Assembly: GCF_014201335.1 (NCBI RefSeq)
Contig: NZ_JACHEB010000004.1
Coordinates: 124,001-188,000 of the forward strand
Source of the DNA: Tunturiibacter gelidiferens
GTDB taxonomy: Bacteria; Acidobacteriota; Terriglobia; Terriglobales; Acidobacteriaceae
Direction of reading: 5' to 3'
DNA length: 64,000 nucleotides
The notes below the pieces were generated by a model, which saw nothing but the letters and a program-made list of their open reading frames with translations, did no database searches and was not told the origin of the DNA. A program made the position numbers and the translations under genes. This document shows positions 51,836 to 60,939 of the stretch, piece after piece (positions within the stretch are counted from its first letter, which is position 1; each line of letters begins with the position of its first letter).

Positions 51836-52702
51836 TTGAAGAAGGCAGAGATTGGAATTATCGGGGGCAGCGGTCTGTACGGTATGCCTGGACTTACAAA
51901 TGTGCGTGAGGAGCGCGTGACGACTCCATTCGGCGAGCCGTCCGATGCATTTGTGTTGGGTGAACTTGAAGGCCGCAATGTCGCGTTTCTTGCTCGGCAT
52001 GGGCGTGGCCATCGTATTCTGCCAAGCGAGTTGAACTTCCGCGCGAACATCTTCGCGATGAAGATGCTTGGCGTCGATAGCATTCTTTCGGTCTCGGCGG
52101 TGGGCTCGTTGAAAGAGGAGCACAAGCCGACGGACTTTGTGATTCCAGATCAGTTTATCGACCGCACCTTTGCGAGAGCCTCTACGTTTTTCGGCGACGG
52201 CATCGTCGCTCACGTCGCGTTCGGCGATCCGGTCTGCGCGCCTCTTGCCAAGGTGCTGAAACAGGCTTGCAATACTGTTGGCGTGGTAGGCAAGCTCGGT
52301 GGGACTTATGTATGTATGGAAGGGCCGCAGTTCTCTACGCGAGCCGAATCAAATCTTTATCGGAGCTGGGGTGCGGACGTGATTGGGATGACCAATCTGC
52401 AGGAGGCAAAGCTGGCTCGCGAGGCCGAGCTTTGCTACGCAACCGTGGCGATGGTCACAGATTACGATTGCTGGCGTGAAGGCCACGATGATGTCACCGT
52501 GGATCAGATTGTGGCAGTGATGCATCAGAACGCAGACAACGCATCAAAGGTGGTGCGAGCGGCCGTTGCGGCGATGCCGGCGGAGATGACTAAGGGCTGT
52601 GCCTGTGTCGATGCGTTGAAGTATGCCATCCTCACTGATCGGAAGGCTATTCCAGAAGAGACGAAGCAGAAGCTTTCGTTGCTGATTGATAAATATCTCT
52701 GA
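51836..52702 (+). CDS. mtnP: S-methyl-5'-thioadenosine phosphorylase
   Basis: MTAP splits methylthioadenosine with phosphate to adenine and methylthioribose-1-phosphate, part of methionine and polyamine salvage. It has 288 residues, starting with TTG at 51836. IGIIGGSGLYGMPG, FLARHGRGHRILPSELNFRA and NIFAMKMLGVDSILSVSAVG are the phosphate/base region, and GGTYVCMEGPQFSTRAESNL, YRSWGADVIGMTNLQEAKLA and VTDYDCWREGHDDV finish the family pattern. The kinase gene 74 bases downstream probably shares the transcript. Confidence 0.93.
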   Translation: MKKAEIGIIGGSGLYGMPGLTNVREERVTTPFGEPSDAFVLGELEGRNVAFLARHGRGHRILPSELNFRANIFAMKMLGVDSILSVSAVGSLKEEHKPTDFVIPDQFIDRTFARASTFFGDGIVAHVAFGDPVCAPLAKVLKQACNTVGVVGKLGGTYVCMEGPQFSTRAESNLYRSWGADVIGMTNLQEAKLAREAELCYATVAMVTDYDCWREGHDDVTVDQIVAVMHQNADNASKVVRAAVAAMPAEMTKGCACVDALKYAILTDRKAIPEETKQKLSLLIDKYL

Positions 52703-52776
52703 GTCGTATCGTTTTCGTGCTCAGCATTTATGTAGCAAGAACAGTTACTAATTAAAAAGTGATCCATAAGGAGTCT

Positions 52777-53721
52777 ATGTCAATTCTCGTTGTAGGTTCG
52801 GTGGCATTCGATAACATTGAAAGTCCTCACGGTGCCGTGAAGGATTGCCTGGGCGGCGCGGCGACACATTTCTCACTTGCTGCGAGCTACTTTACCCAGG
52901 TACGCGTCATTGGTGTGGTTGGGAATGACTTCACCGCTGAACATGAGGCGATCTTTACGCGTCGCGGCATCGATACCAAGGGGATCGAGCGCTCTGAGGG
53001 GCTTAGCTTTCACTGGACCGGCTCCTACTCGGGCAATATGGATGAAGCTAAGACCCTCGGTACCGACCTGAACGTTTTCGAGACTTTCGAGCCGAAGATT
53101 CCGGATGCGTATAAAGACAGCGAGTACCTTTTTCTGGCAAATATTGATCCCGTCTTGCAGGCCCGTGTGCGTAGCCAGATGCCGAAGGTTCGCATGGTGT
53201 GCGGCGACACGATGAATTATTGGATTGCCGATCATTCGGCGAATCTTGCCAAGGTGCTGCGCGAGTTGGATGTACTGCTGATCAACGATGGCGAGGCGCG
53301 CATGCTGGCCGGCGAACGCAATTTGGTTGTTGCCGCCAATAAGGTACTCGCGATGGGGCCGAAGACCCTCATCGTCAAACATGGCGAGTACGGTGCGACT
53401 GCTTTCTTCAGTGACCGTTCGTTTCCAGGTGGCGGCAAGGCGTTGCGTCCGTTCCGGGCACCTGCGCTTCCGCTCGCAGAGGTTGTCGATCCAACGGGCG
53501 CTGGCGATTCTTTCGCTGGCGGCTTCTATGGATACCTCGCATCGCAGCCTGCGTTAACTCCGGCGGTTTTTCGTACTGCGATGTTTTATGGCGGGGTGAT
53601 GGGTTCGTTTGCCGTGGAGCGTTTTGGAACCGAGCGTCTGCAGAATGTCTCTCGCGAAGAGATCGATGAACGATTCAAGCTCTTTTTGGAGATCTCGCAC
53701 CTTGAACATGCGGGCGTCTAA
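52777..53721 (+). CDS. PfkB-family sugar/nucleoside kinase
   Basis: A 314-residue ribokinase-like enzyme. MSILVVGSVAFDNIESPHGA, DCLGGAATHFSLAASYFTQV, RVIGVVGNDF and the C-terminal signature VVDPTGAGDSFAGGFYGYLA (anion hole and catalytic Asp) define it. LLINDGEARMLAGERNLVVA is the second PfkB region. Start 52777 follows AAGGAG with a short 3-nt gap; GTG 52759 is the alternative. Placement after mtnP suggests a purine-nucleoside or methylthioribose-related substrate, which is inference. The next gene overlaps its end by 14 bases. Confidence 0.88.
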   Translation: MSILVVGSVAFDNIESPHGAVKDCLGGAATHFSLAASYFTQVRVIGVVGNDFTAEHEAIFTRRGIDTKGIERSEGLSFHWTGSYSGNMDEAKTLGTDLNVFETFEPKIPDAYKDSEYLFLANIDPVLQARVRSQMPKVRMVCGDTMNYWIADHSANLAKVLRELDVLLINDGEARMLAGERNLVVAANKVLAMGPKTLIVKHGEYGATAFFSDRSFPGGGKALRPFRAPALPLAEVVDPTGAGDSFAGGFYGYLASQPALTPAVFRTAMFYGGVMGSFAVERFGTERLQNVSREEIDERFKLFLEISHLEHAGV

Positions 53722-55414
53722 ATCGTCTCGAACTTCTCGGCCCGGCCGATCGGCGGCATCTGGCTCCGCAGGACGTGTCGCTGATTCTGGCTCGGTGAAG
53801 TTGGACCCCGAAGCGGTAACACCGGCGACGCGGCAGGAGACGTTTCCTGTCGCGTTAGCTGCTGTGCTGTTGTCTTTCATCGCTTTGCTTCTGTCTTATT
53901 CGCACGGCTATTTGCTGTTGTCCGGCGATGCGGTCGCGCATCTTGGAATCGCAAGACGCATTCTGGATTCACACAATCCTGGGCTGGTCCAACTTGGCGG
54001 AGTGTGGTTGCCGCTGCCGCATCTTCTGATGCTGCCATTTGTGCAGAAGATGGAGTGGTGGCAGAACGGGCTTGCAGGGGCATGGCCTTCGCTGATCTGC
54101 TACATCGCCAGCGTAGCGGGTGTCTATCGGCTTGCGCGTTGGATGGTGATTCCTCGCTGGGCGCTTGCTGCAACGGCTCTTTACGCACTGAATCCCAACC
54201 TCCTTTATCTCTCGACGACAGCGATGACGGAACCGCTGTTCTTGATGCTTCTGATCTGGACGACGCTGCTGACGGTCGAGTGTGTTGCCGCCATCAAGAG
54301 CTCTCGGCGGAGTGTGGTCAGCAGCCGTCTGCTTCTGCTCGGAATCTTCATTCTGGCTGCGGTGTTCACCCGATACGACGGCTGGATCCTGGGGGCGGCG
54401 GTTTGGTGTGTTGTTACTTTCTGTTTGGCGCGCGCGCGTGAGGTGTGGCGTAGTGTCGGTCCTTCGTTTGTCATTTTCACACTTCTAGTGATTGCCGGGC
54501 CGATTAGCTGGCTCGCTTACAATCAACATTTTTTTCATGACCCTCTGGACTTTATGCGTGGGCCTTATTCGGCGGCAGCCATCGAAAAGAAGACGATGCC
54601 ACCCAATGGCCATCATCATCGCGGATGGCACAATCCCGCATGGGCATTGCTCTTTTACACTCGCACCGCACAGGTCGACGCAGCGTTTTGGGAGACGGGC
54701 TTTGTCTTGATGGGTGCTGCGGTGGGCGGATTGATTTTGATAATACGTCGACGCTTCGTTCTGTCGACGCTGTTGCTGTGGATGCCGCTGCCTTTTTATA
54801 TCTACTCGGTTGCGTATGGCTCGGTGCCGATCTTCATTCCGCAGCTTTGGCCACACTCTTACTACAATTCACGTTATGGGATGGAGTTACTGCCTGCGCT
54901 TGCGGTCTTTGCGTTTCTGGCTGTGCAGTGGATTGAGCGGCGATGGAGTGAGACGCAGCCGATGGCCAAGAGACTGATGCAGCCAATCGCACTTTTGCTG
55001 ATTGCGCTCAATACGGTGGGGATGATGTATCGCACGCCGCTGGTGCTGAAGGAGGCGCTGGTCAATTCGACGACTCGCGTCGGCTTTGAAACAGCGCTCG
55101 CTCGTCAATTGGGAGGGTTCCCGTACGGGTCGACGATCCTGATGTACAACTCCGATCACGTTGGGGCGCTTCAGGATGCTGGGATTCCTCTTCGGATGAC
55201 AGTCAACGAAGGGGACAGCGACAGTTTTCGGGCTGCGCTGGCTGCGCCTGCCGAGCATGCTGTGTATGTTGTCGCGATTGCCGGGGATCCGGTGGCCGAG
55301 GCTGTTGCCGCGCATCCAGAAGGGCTTACTGAGATGACGATTCTGTGCACGACGGGTCAGCCTTGCGCCCGTATTTATAGATCCGATCGAGCGAATAGCG
55401 CTTTGCAGAAGTGA
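53708..55414 (+). CDS. Polytopic membrane glycosyltransferase, PMT/ArnT (GT-C) type
   Basis: A 568-residue GT-C protein. A basic, disordered N-terminus (RASKSSRTSRPGRSAASGS) leads to the first helix (VALAAVLLSFIALLL). The first periplasmic loop has LLLSGDAVAHLGIARRILDS, the Asp expected at the catalytic metal site of lipid-phosphate-sugar transferases, then GLVQLGGVWLPLPHLLMLPF. About ten helices follow. The C-terminal soluble part ends IYRSDRANSALQ. It probably transfers a sugar from an undecaprenyl-phosphate donor to an unknown acceptor. It starts inside the kinase gene. Confidence 0.8.
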   Translation: MRASKSSRTSRPGRSAASGSAGRVADSGSVKLDPEAVTPATRQETFPVALAAVLLSFIALLLSYSHGYLLLSGDAVAHLGIARRILDSHNPGLVQLGGVWLPLPHLLMLPFVQKMEWWQNGLAGAWPSLICYIASVAGVYRLARWMVIPRWALAATALYALNPNLLYLSTTAMTEPLFLMLLIWTTLLTVECVAAIKSSRRSVVSSRLLLLGIFILAAVFTRYDGWILGAAVWCVVTFCLARAREVWRSVGPSFVIFTLLVIAGPISWLAYNQHFFHDPLDFMRGPYSAAAIEKKTMPPNGHHHRGWHNPAWALLFYTRTAQVDAAFWETGFVLMGAAVGGLILIIRRRFVLSTLLLWMPLPFYIYSVAYGSVPIFIPQLWPHSYYNSRYGMELLPALAVFAFLAVQWIERRWSETQPMAKRLMQPIALLLIALNTVGMMYRTPLVLKEALVNSTTRVGFETALARQLGGFPYGSTILMYNSDHVGALQDAGIPLRMTVNEGDSDSFRAALAAPAEHAVYVVAIAGDPVAEAVAAHPEGLTEMTILCTTGQPCARIYRSDRANSALQK

Positions 55415-55459
55415 AAGCCGTCTGTTATCCGAGAAAGCCTTGAGGCACAATAGGAGCAA

Positions 55460-56263
55460 ATGATTCCCTTCGTCAAAGCGCACGCCTGCGGCAATGATTT
55501 TCTGATCATCGAGGAGCCACTGGCGCAGCGTCGCCATGCCGACCTCGCTCGCAAACTCTGCGCACGGAACACCAGCGTTGGGGCAGATGGAATTGAATTT
55601 CTGGAGCGAAAGTCCGACGGCGAGTTTTTTCTGCGGCTCTTCAATGCGGATGGTAGCGAGGCAGAGCTTTCCGGCAACGGCACGCGCTGCGTGGCGGCGT
55701 GGCTGGCCAGCAGTGAAGGCAGAACGGATGTGGCGCTGGGGACTCATGGCGGACTGCGTACCTGTCATGTAATTGAGTCGAACGATCCGCTGTACCTGAT
55801 CGAAAGCGAGATGGGTATTCCGCGTGTGATGCAGCGCACGATTGTGCTGCCGGGTGTTGGCGAGGTCCCCGGGGCGATGGTGAATGTTGGCAACCCTCAC
55901 TTCGTTCTCTTTGTCGACAGTGATGACTTCAGTGCGCATGAGCTGAGCTGGCAGGAGCTTGGGGCGCAGATCAGCGTTAGTCCTCTTTTCCCACATGGGA
56001 CAAACGTTGAGTTTGTTCGCGTTGTGTCGCCGTCTGAGATTGCGTTCCGTATCTTTGAGCGAGGATGCGGGCCCACTACCTCGTCCGGGACTGGGACCTG
56101 TGCTTCGTCTGCGGCGGCGATGGTACTGCGTGGCGCGGATCGTGCATTGACTGCGGTAGCTGAAGGTGGGCCACAGCGTACCGTGTGGCCTGCGAGCGGT
56201 GATGTGATGCGGCTGACGGGGCCGGCGGAGATAATCTGCCGAGGCGAGGTCTCTGCACTGTGA
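55460..56263 (+). CDS. dapF: Diaminopimelate epimerase-like protein, both catalytic cysteines replaced by serine
   Basis: A 267-residue DapF-fold protein with AGGAG four bases before the ATG. MIPFVKAHACGNDFLIIEEP, ARNTSVGADGIEFLE, FNADGSEAELSGNGTRC and FERGCGPTTSSGTGTCASSA follow the two DapF half-domains. In DapF the acid/base cysteines occupy the C of N-x-D-G-S-x4-C-G-N-G and of (A)C-G-S/T-G. Here these are S71 and S209. C77 and C214 are nearby but at other positions. The operon (ldcA and mpl, both acting on meso-DAP peptides) supports a role in DAP metabolism. Whether the Ser pair works is open. Confidence 0.8.
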   Translation: MIPFVKAHACGNDFLIIEEPLAQRRHADLARKLCARNTSVGADGIEFLERKSDGEFFLRLFNADGSEAELSGNGTRCVAAWLASSEGRTDVALGTHGGLRTCHVIESNDPLYLIESEMGIPRVMQRTIVLPGVGEVPGAMVNVGNPHFVLFVDSDDFSAHELSWQELGAQISVSPLFPHGTNVEFVRVVSPSEIAFRIFERGCGPTTSSGTGTCASSAAAMVLRGADRALTAVAEGGPQRTVWPASGDVMRLTGPAEIICRGEVSAL

Positions 56264-57204
56264 CACCGCCACTCATCAAGCCTCGCGCATTGCGTCCGGG
56301 AGCGACTCTTGCGATTGTGTCACCTGCCAGTGCGACTAAGCCGGAGTTGGTCGAACGCGGCGTGGCGCATCTCCGGCGACTTGGGTACAAGACCGTGCTT
56401 GGATCGCATGCACTGGATAGTGGACCACTGTACTATGCGGGGAAGCTTGAAGATCGTCTGCAAGACTTTCATGCGGCATTCGCGAATCCTGAAGTTGATG
56501 GGGTCATTTGCACGCGTGGTGGCTGGGGTTCAGCGGAGTTGCTTCCTTATCTTGATGCAGCCCTGATTCATTCGAATCCCAAGCCGTTTATCGGATACAG
56601 CGACCACACCTCGCTTCATTGCTGGCTTCACAGGGAGGCTAATCTTGTTACTTTTTATGGTCCGATGGCGGCGGCCGATTTCTCGCGGGACGATGGCCCG
56701 GAGTTACCGAGTTGGCAGCATAGCCTGACAGGCGATACCGCGTGGTCGCTCAGGACAGCGGAGGGGCTTCGTGTTCTGCGGGCTGGGCGGGCGGAAGGGG
56801 TGGTGACGGGGGGATGTCTTTCCATCTTTGCGGAGGCGCTTGGCACGCCGTATGCGCCACGTATCGAGAAGGACAGCATCCTTTTTCTCGAAGACATTGG
56901 GACCAAGCCGTATCAATGGGATCGGATGCTGCTTCATCTTCGCTATGCGGGAATTCTTGAGAAAGTGACGGGAATTGTCTTTGGGGATATGGGGCAAAAT
57001 GTGTCGCCTGAGGAGACTGAGTATCTCGAGCGAGCGATTCTTCACTCGCTTGGCCAGTTTGATGGCCCGATCGGTATAGGCCTGCGGTGTGGGCATGTGA
57101 GCACATACAACGTCACGCTGCCGCTCGGCGTGTCTGCGCGGCTGGATCTGACTGAGCCGAGGAATCCGCAGATGCACCTTCTCGAAGCAGCGGTGAGCGG
57201 TTAG
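56260..57204 (+). CDS. ldcA: LD-carboxypeptidase (peptidase S66)
   Basis: LdcA removes the terminal D-Ala from murein tetrapeptide between meso-DAP and D-Ala during wall recycling. It has 314 residues from a GTG that overlaps the dapF stop (GTGA). LAIVSPASATKPELVERG, VDGVICTRGGWGSAELLPYL and PFIGYSDHTSLHCWLH (nucleophile Ser) form the first half. VTGGCLSIFAEALGTPY, SILFLEDIGTKPYQWDRMLL (catalytic Glu) and GLRCGHVSTYNVTLPLG (catalytic His) form the second. No signal peptide is present, so it acts in the cytoplasm. Confidence 0.92.
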   Translation: MTPPLIKPRALRPGATLAIVSPASATKPELVERGVAHLRRLGYKTVLGSHALDSGPLYYAGKLEDRLQDFHAAFANPEVDGVICTRGGWGSAELLPYLDAALIHSNPKPFIGYSDHTSLHCWLHREANLVTFYGPMAAADFSRDDGPELPSWQHSLTGDTAWSLRTAEGLRVLRAGRAEGVVTGGCLSIFAEALGTPYAPRIEKDSILFLEDIGTKPYQWDRMLLHLRYAGILEKVTGIVFGDMGQNVSPEETEYLERAILHSLGQFDGPIGIGLRCGHVSTYNVTLPLGVSARLDLTEPRNPQMHLLEAAVSG

Positions 57205-57220
57205 GCTGGAATCTCGCGAC

Positions 57221-58654
57221 ATGCAAACTTCCAAACATATTCATCTGATCGGTATCTGCGGCACGGCGATGGCGTCGCTCGCCGGGATGCTGCAGCTTCA
57301 GGGACATCGCGTGACGGGTTCCGATACGGCAGCCTATCCTCCAATGAGCGATCTGCTGGCGTCGCTCGGCATTCCGATTCATGAGCCCTTTGCGGAGAGC
57401 AATTTGAAGCCCAGGCCGGACCTGGTCGTGGTTGGGAATGCGATCTCGCGGGGCAATGTTGAGCTCGAGTATGTTTTGGATACGCGGATTCCATTCTGTT
57501 CAATGGCTGCGATTTTGCATGATGAGTTTTTGCCGGGGCGGGAGTCGCTGGTGGTTGCCGGAACACATGGCAAGACAACCACTACGAGCATGCTGGCCTG
57601 GATCTATGAGGTCGCGTCGCGGCAAAACCCTGCGCTGGCACCGTCGTTTCTGATTGGCGGGGTCGCGGAGAACTTTGGCACCAGTTTCAAGGTCCGTCCG
57701 ACCAAGCCGTTTTTGCTTGAGGGCGATGAGTACGATACCGCGTTCTTCGATAAGGGTCCGAAGTTTCTTCATTATTTTCCGGACGCGTTGATTTTGACGC
57801 ACGTGGAGTTCGATCACGCGGATATCTATGCCGACCTTCCGGCGGTGAAGACGGCTTTCAAGCGGCTGGTGAATCTTGTGCCTGGTCGGGGGCGGATCGT
57901 TGCGTTTGATGGCAGCGAGAACGTGAGCGACTGTGTCGAGAAAGCCTTCTGTGCCGTGGAACGATATGGTTTCGATCCCTTGTCGCACTGGCGGCTTGCG
58001 GATCTGGGGCATGAAGGAGCGTTGACCCGGTGGACGGTGACGCGTGCAGGCGTTCCGTTTGCTGATTTGAGCCTGCCGATGGCGGGTGCGCATAATGCGC
58101 TGAACGCTACTGCTGCGGCTGCTCTGGCGGCAGGGCAGGGCGTTTCGACGGAGGCGATTGTCGAGGCGTTGGCAACGTTCAAGAGTGTGAAGCGCCGGCT
58201 CGAGGTTCGCGCCATTGTCGGCGGCGTAACGATTATTGATGATTTTGCGCACCATCCCACGGCGATTCGTGAGACGCTTCGTGCGCTGCGTGAGTCTTAT
58301 CCGAACCGGCGACTTTGGGCGGTGCTCGAGCCACGATCGAATACGTTGCGACGGAATGTGTTCGAGCTCGACCTGGTGGACAGTTTGGCGTTGGCGGATC
58401 GTGTTGTGGTTGCTTCTGTCTTCAAATCCGAGAACATCCCGGCGAACGAGCGATTGCACCCTGAGAACGTGGTGAGTGCTTTGAATACCCGGGGGGTGCC
58501 TGCAAGTTTGTTAGCCGATGCGGATGCGATCGTCGAAGCAGTTGTGCCGCAGTTGCACGAGGGCGACGTGGTTGCGATCCTCTCGAATGGCGGGTTCGGG
58601 AACATCTACGGGAAACTCCCGAAGGCGATTGCGGGCCGAACGACGAGGGCGTAA
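57221..58654 (+). CDS. mpl: UDP-N-acetylmuramate:L-alanyl-gamma-D-glutamyl-meso-DAP ligase
   Basis: Mpl joins the recycled tripeptide to UDP-MurNAc, short-cutting peptidoglycan synthesis. It has 477 residues. HIHLIGICGTAMASLAGMLQ and GHRVTGSDTAAYPPMSDLL are the MurC-like N-terminal domain, LVVAGTHGKTTTTSMLAWIY is the ATP site, GGVAENFGTSFKV and EGDEYDTAFFDKGPKFLHY set it apart from MurC, and IIDDFAHHPTAIRETLRALR is the ligase C-domain. With dapF-like and ldcA upstream at short gaps it completes a DAP-peptide recycling operon. Confidence 0.94.
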   Translation: MQTSKHIHLIGICGTAMASLAGMLQLQGHRVTGSDTAAYPPMSDLLASLGIPIHEPFAESNLKPRPDLVVVGNAISRGNVELEYVLDTRIPFCSMAAILHDEFLPGRESLVVAGTHGKTTTTSMLAWIYEVASRQNPALAPSFLIGGVAENFGTSFKVRPTKPFLLEGDEYDTAFFDKGPKFLHYFPDALILTHVEFDHADIYADLPAVKTAFKRLVNLVPGRGRIVAFDGSENVSDCVEKAFCAVERYGFDPLSHWRLADLGHEGALTRWTVTRAGVPFADLSLPMAGAHNALNATAAAALAAGQGVSTEAIVEALATFKSVKRRLEVRAIVGGVTIIDDFAHHPTAIRETLRALRESYPNRRLWAVLEPRSNTLRRNVFELDLVDSLALADRVVVASVFKSENIPANERLHPENVVSALNTRGVPASLLADADAIVEAVVPQLHEGDVVAILSNGGFGNIYGKLPKAIAGRTTRA

Positions 58655-58659
58655 ACCGG

Positions 58660-59430
58660 GTGATTTCCTGCCTCTACGGTATCCTTGAAGATGGCATGTT
58701 CGCGACCCTCAAGCTCGTCTTTGTCTATCTCGCTCTAGGTCCCATCTCAGGGATCATCGGAATTCCTTACACGCTGCTGGTTGGGGACATCACGTGGCTT
58801 TATCGGGTTGCGATGTGGATCACGAATGCAGGCGTGCGCGCAGCTGGAATTACGATCGACATCGGTGGATTCGAAAATATCCCGCCGGGCCGCAGCTGCA
58901 TCTTCATGAGCAATCATGTCTCGAACCTTGATCCGCCGGTGACGATTCCACTTCTGCCTGGACGTAGCTCTGTGCTGCTGAAGAAGGAGTTGATGAATAT
59001 ACCGATTCTGGGCAGGGCGATGCGGATGGCGAAGTTTGTGCCGGTGGAGCGTGGCAGCCGCCGCGATGCTGCGCAGGCCAGTGTGGCGGCTGCAGTCGAT
59101 GCGGTTCGGTCAGGGCTGCATATCCTGGTGTATCCGGAGGGAACGCGCTCTCTCGACGGAAGACTTTCGACCTTCAAGAAGGGGCCTTTTTTTCTGGCGC
59201 TGGAGACGAAGGCGCCGATTGTTCCTATCGCGGTCTCGGGTACGCAGACGATGATGCGGAAGGGAAGCAATGCGATTGTGCCGGGGGTGGCGCGGATTCA
59301 GCTACTGCCCCCGATTGAGCCAGCGGACTATGCGACGCGGGAGCAACTGATGCAGGCGGTCAGGAACGCGATTGCAGAGGCGCTACCGCCGGAGATGAAG
59401 CCGGCGGATTATTTGACGATGGCGTTGTAG
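58660..59430 (+). CDS. plsC: 1-acyl-sn-glycerol-3-phosphate acyltransferase
   Basis: PlsC makes phosphatidic acid. It has 256 residues from GTG 58660, or 245 from ATG 58693, which has the better ribosome site (GAAGATGG). Hydrophobic N-terminus (LKLVFVYLALGPISGIIGI), then CIFMSNHVSNLDPPVTIPLL (acyltransferase box with His and Asp), VLLKKELMNIPILGRAMRMA, KFVPVERGSRRDA and ILVYPEGTRSLDGRLSTFKK. It starts five bases after the mpl stop, so wall recycling and phospholipid synthesis genes are co-transcribed. Its end overlaps the convergent SPOR gene by 22 bases. Confidence 0.9.
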   Translation: MISCLYGILEDGMFATLKLVFVYLALGPISGIIGIPYTLLVGDITWLYRVAMWITNAGVRAAGITIDIGGFENIPPGRSCIFMSNHVSNLDPPVTIPLLPGRSSVLLKKELMNIPILGRAMRMAKFVPVERGSRRDAAQASVAAAVDAVRSGLHILVYPEGTRSLDGRLSTFKKGPFFLALETKAPIVPIAVSGTQTMMRKGSNAIVPGVARIQLLPPIEPADYATREQLMQAVRNAIAEALPPEMKPADYLTMAL

Positions 59431-60080
59431 CCGTCTGTCTGAAGGCGCTGTTTCATGGCATCGGCATCTTTCTTGGTGGGAAAGGGGCCGATCTGGACGT
59501 GGAGCAGCTTGTCCTGCGGTTCGTGATGGACGGCGACGTTGTAGCCTCGGTGCTGGAGAGCCTTGATGAGGACGTCGGCGTCTTCCTGGTGCGAGACGGC
59601 GGCTACCTGGACTACAGGTGCTCCCGGTGTGGCGGCGGTGATGGAGGTGACCGCTGCGGGCTTCAGGGTGGCAGGCCTGTTGGGAGGATCAGTACGAAAG
59701 TCTGCGGCGACGGCCTTGACCCGGGTGAGGGCAGGAGCGGGTTGGGTTGTTGTCGACGCGTCCGTGACGATCGTGGTCGGGGCTGCATCATCGGCTGGTG
59801 CTGCAGGCAAAGTGGATACGGCGTGAGTCAGGGGGCTGCCGGGCGCGGGCTTGGGGGCGCTGGACTCCGAGCTTACGGTGGGGAGCTCCGCTGCGCTGAC
59901 GACAGGCGGGGTCGACCGCTTGCCGAGGGAGTATCCGAATCCGAAGAAAACCGCGCAGAGCAGAGCAAGCGCGAAGAAGATACCAAGGATAGTGGTGGTG
60001 CCAAGCGAGATCTCACGGTCCTGTCCGCGAGAGTCGCGAAGATCCTGCAAGTCATCGTCGTTCTGGTAGCGGCTGTTCAC
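59409..60080 (-). CDS. SPOR-domain membrane protein
   Basis: A 223-residue single-pass protein. Cytoplasmic N-terminus (NDDDLQDLRDSRGQDREISL), membrane helix (TTTILGIFFALALLCAVFFGF), an Ala/Pro/Thr-rich periplasmic linker of about 100 residues, and a C-terminal SPOR domain at about 150-223 (VVQVAAVSHQEDADVLIKAL, HRGYNVAVHHEPQ, LLHVQIGPFPTKKDADAMKQ). SPOR domains bind denuded glycan strands at division sites. It starts two bases after the slipin stop, the last gene of the TPR, NfeD, barrel, slipin, SPOR operon. Confidence 0.9.
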   Translation of the reverse strand: MNSRYQNDDDLQDLRDSRGQDREISLGTTTILGIFFALALLCAVFFGFGYSLGKRSTPPVVSAAELPTVSSESSAPKPAPGSPLTHAVSTLPAAPADDAAPTTIVTDASTTTQPAPALTRVKAVAADFRTDPPNRPATLKPAAVTSITAATPGAPVVQVAAVSHQEDADVLIKALQHRGYNVAVHHEPQDKLLHVQIGPFPTKKDADAMKQRLQTDGYNAIVK

Positions 60081-60082
60081 GG

Positions 60083-60862
60083 TCAGACCTTCTTCTCCAG
60101 CGCCGGGTCAGGCGTCATTGTCTTATTGAACAGGTTCATCAGCTCCATTGGAAGGGGAAAGACGATGGTGGTATTTTTCTCGACACCTATCTCGGTGAGG
60201 GTTTGGAGGTAGCGGAGTTGCAGGGTCATGGGCTGGGTGGCCATGAGCTGGGCGGCTTCGACGAGCTTGGCAGCGGCGTTGAACTCACCTTCAGCGTGGA
60301 TGATCTTCGCTCTGCGTTCGCGTTCGGCTTCGGCCTGCTTGGCCATGGCGCGGAGCATGGACTCGGGCATATCGACTTGCTTGACCTCAACGGAGACGAC
60401 TTTGACGCCGAAGGGCGCGGTGTGGCCGTCGATGATGGTCTGGATGCGGATGTTTAGGGCTTCGCGATGAGCGAGAAGACCGTCGAGGTCGACTTCGCCG
60501 AGGACCGAGCGCAGCGTGGTTTGTGCGAACTGCGAGGTTTGGTAGATGTAGTTGGCGACTTCGATGACTGCTTTGGTGGGATCGACGACGCGGAGGGTGA
60601 TGACGGCGTTCACCTTGAGGGTCACGTTGTCGCGGGTGATGACGTCCTGCGGGGGGACTTCCATCGCTTCCTGGCGGAGGCTGACGCGAACGATCTGATC
60701 GAGGGGGCGGAAGATCCAGATGAGACCCGGTCCGGCAGCCGCCTGCTTGACCCGGCCGAGGCGGAAGATGACGCCTCGCTCGTATTCTTTGAGGATGTTG
60801 AGGGAGTTGGCCAGGTAGAGAACGACGATGACGATGGCAAAGAGAAGCGGGAGAGACATCAT
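60083..60862 (-). CDS. Slipin/stomatin-family SPFH protein
   Basis: A 259-residue protein from the ATG at 60862; upstream codons to 60931 lack family match. N-terminal hairpin helix ([19 protein letters not shown]), then [80 protein letters not shown] and [20 protein letters not shown], the p-stomatin pattern. Slipins form membrane-associated rings and are cut by NfeD-type proteases, and the nfeD gene lies two genes upstream. C-terminal [20 protein letters not shown] is typical. Confidence 0.92.
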   Translation of the reverse strand: MMSLPLLFAIVIVVLYLANSLNILKEYERGVIFRLGRVKQAAAGPGLIWIFRPLDQIVRVSLRQEAMEVPPQDVITRDNVTLKVNAVITLRVVDPTKAVIEVANYIYQTSQFAQTTLRSVLGEVDLDGLLAHREALNIRIQTIIDGHTAPFGVKVVSVEVKQVDMPESMLRAMAKQAEAERERRAKIIHAEGEFNAAAKLVEAAQLMATQPMTLQLRYLQTLTEIGVEKNTTIVFPLPMELMNLFNKTMTPDPALEKKV

Positions 60863-60939
60863 GGGTGAGACCTCTGTCGGCCAGACTGCTGCCGCCGCTG
60901 CGATTGTAAAGCAGGCGCAGCAGCGGCTCATATTGCTGG

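Noticed and set aside
54887..56272. A 461-codon open frame antisense to the GT-C and dapF-like genes
   Set aside because: Arg/His-rich shadow of conserved genes without motifs.
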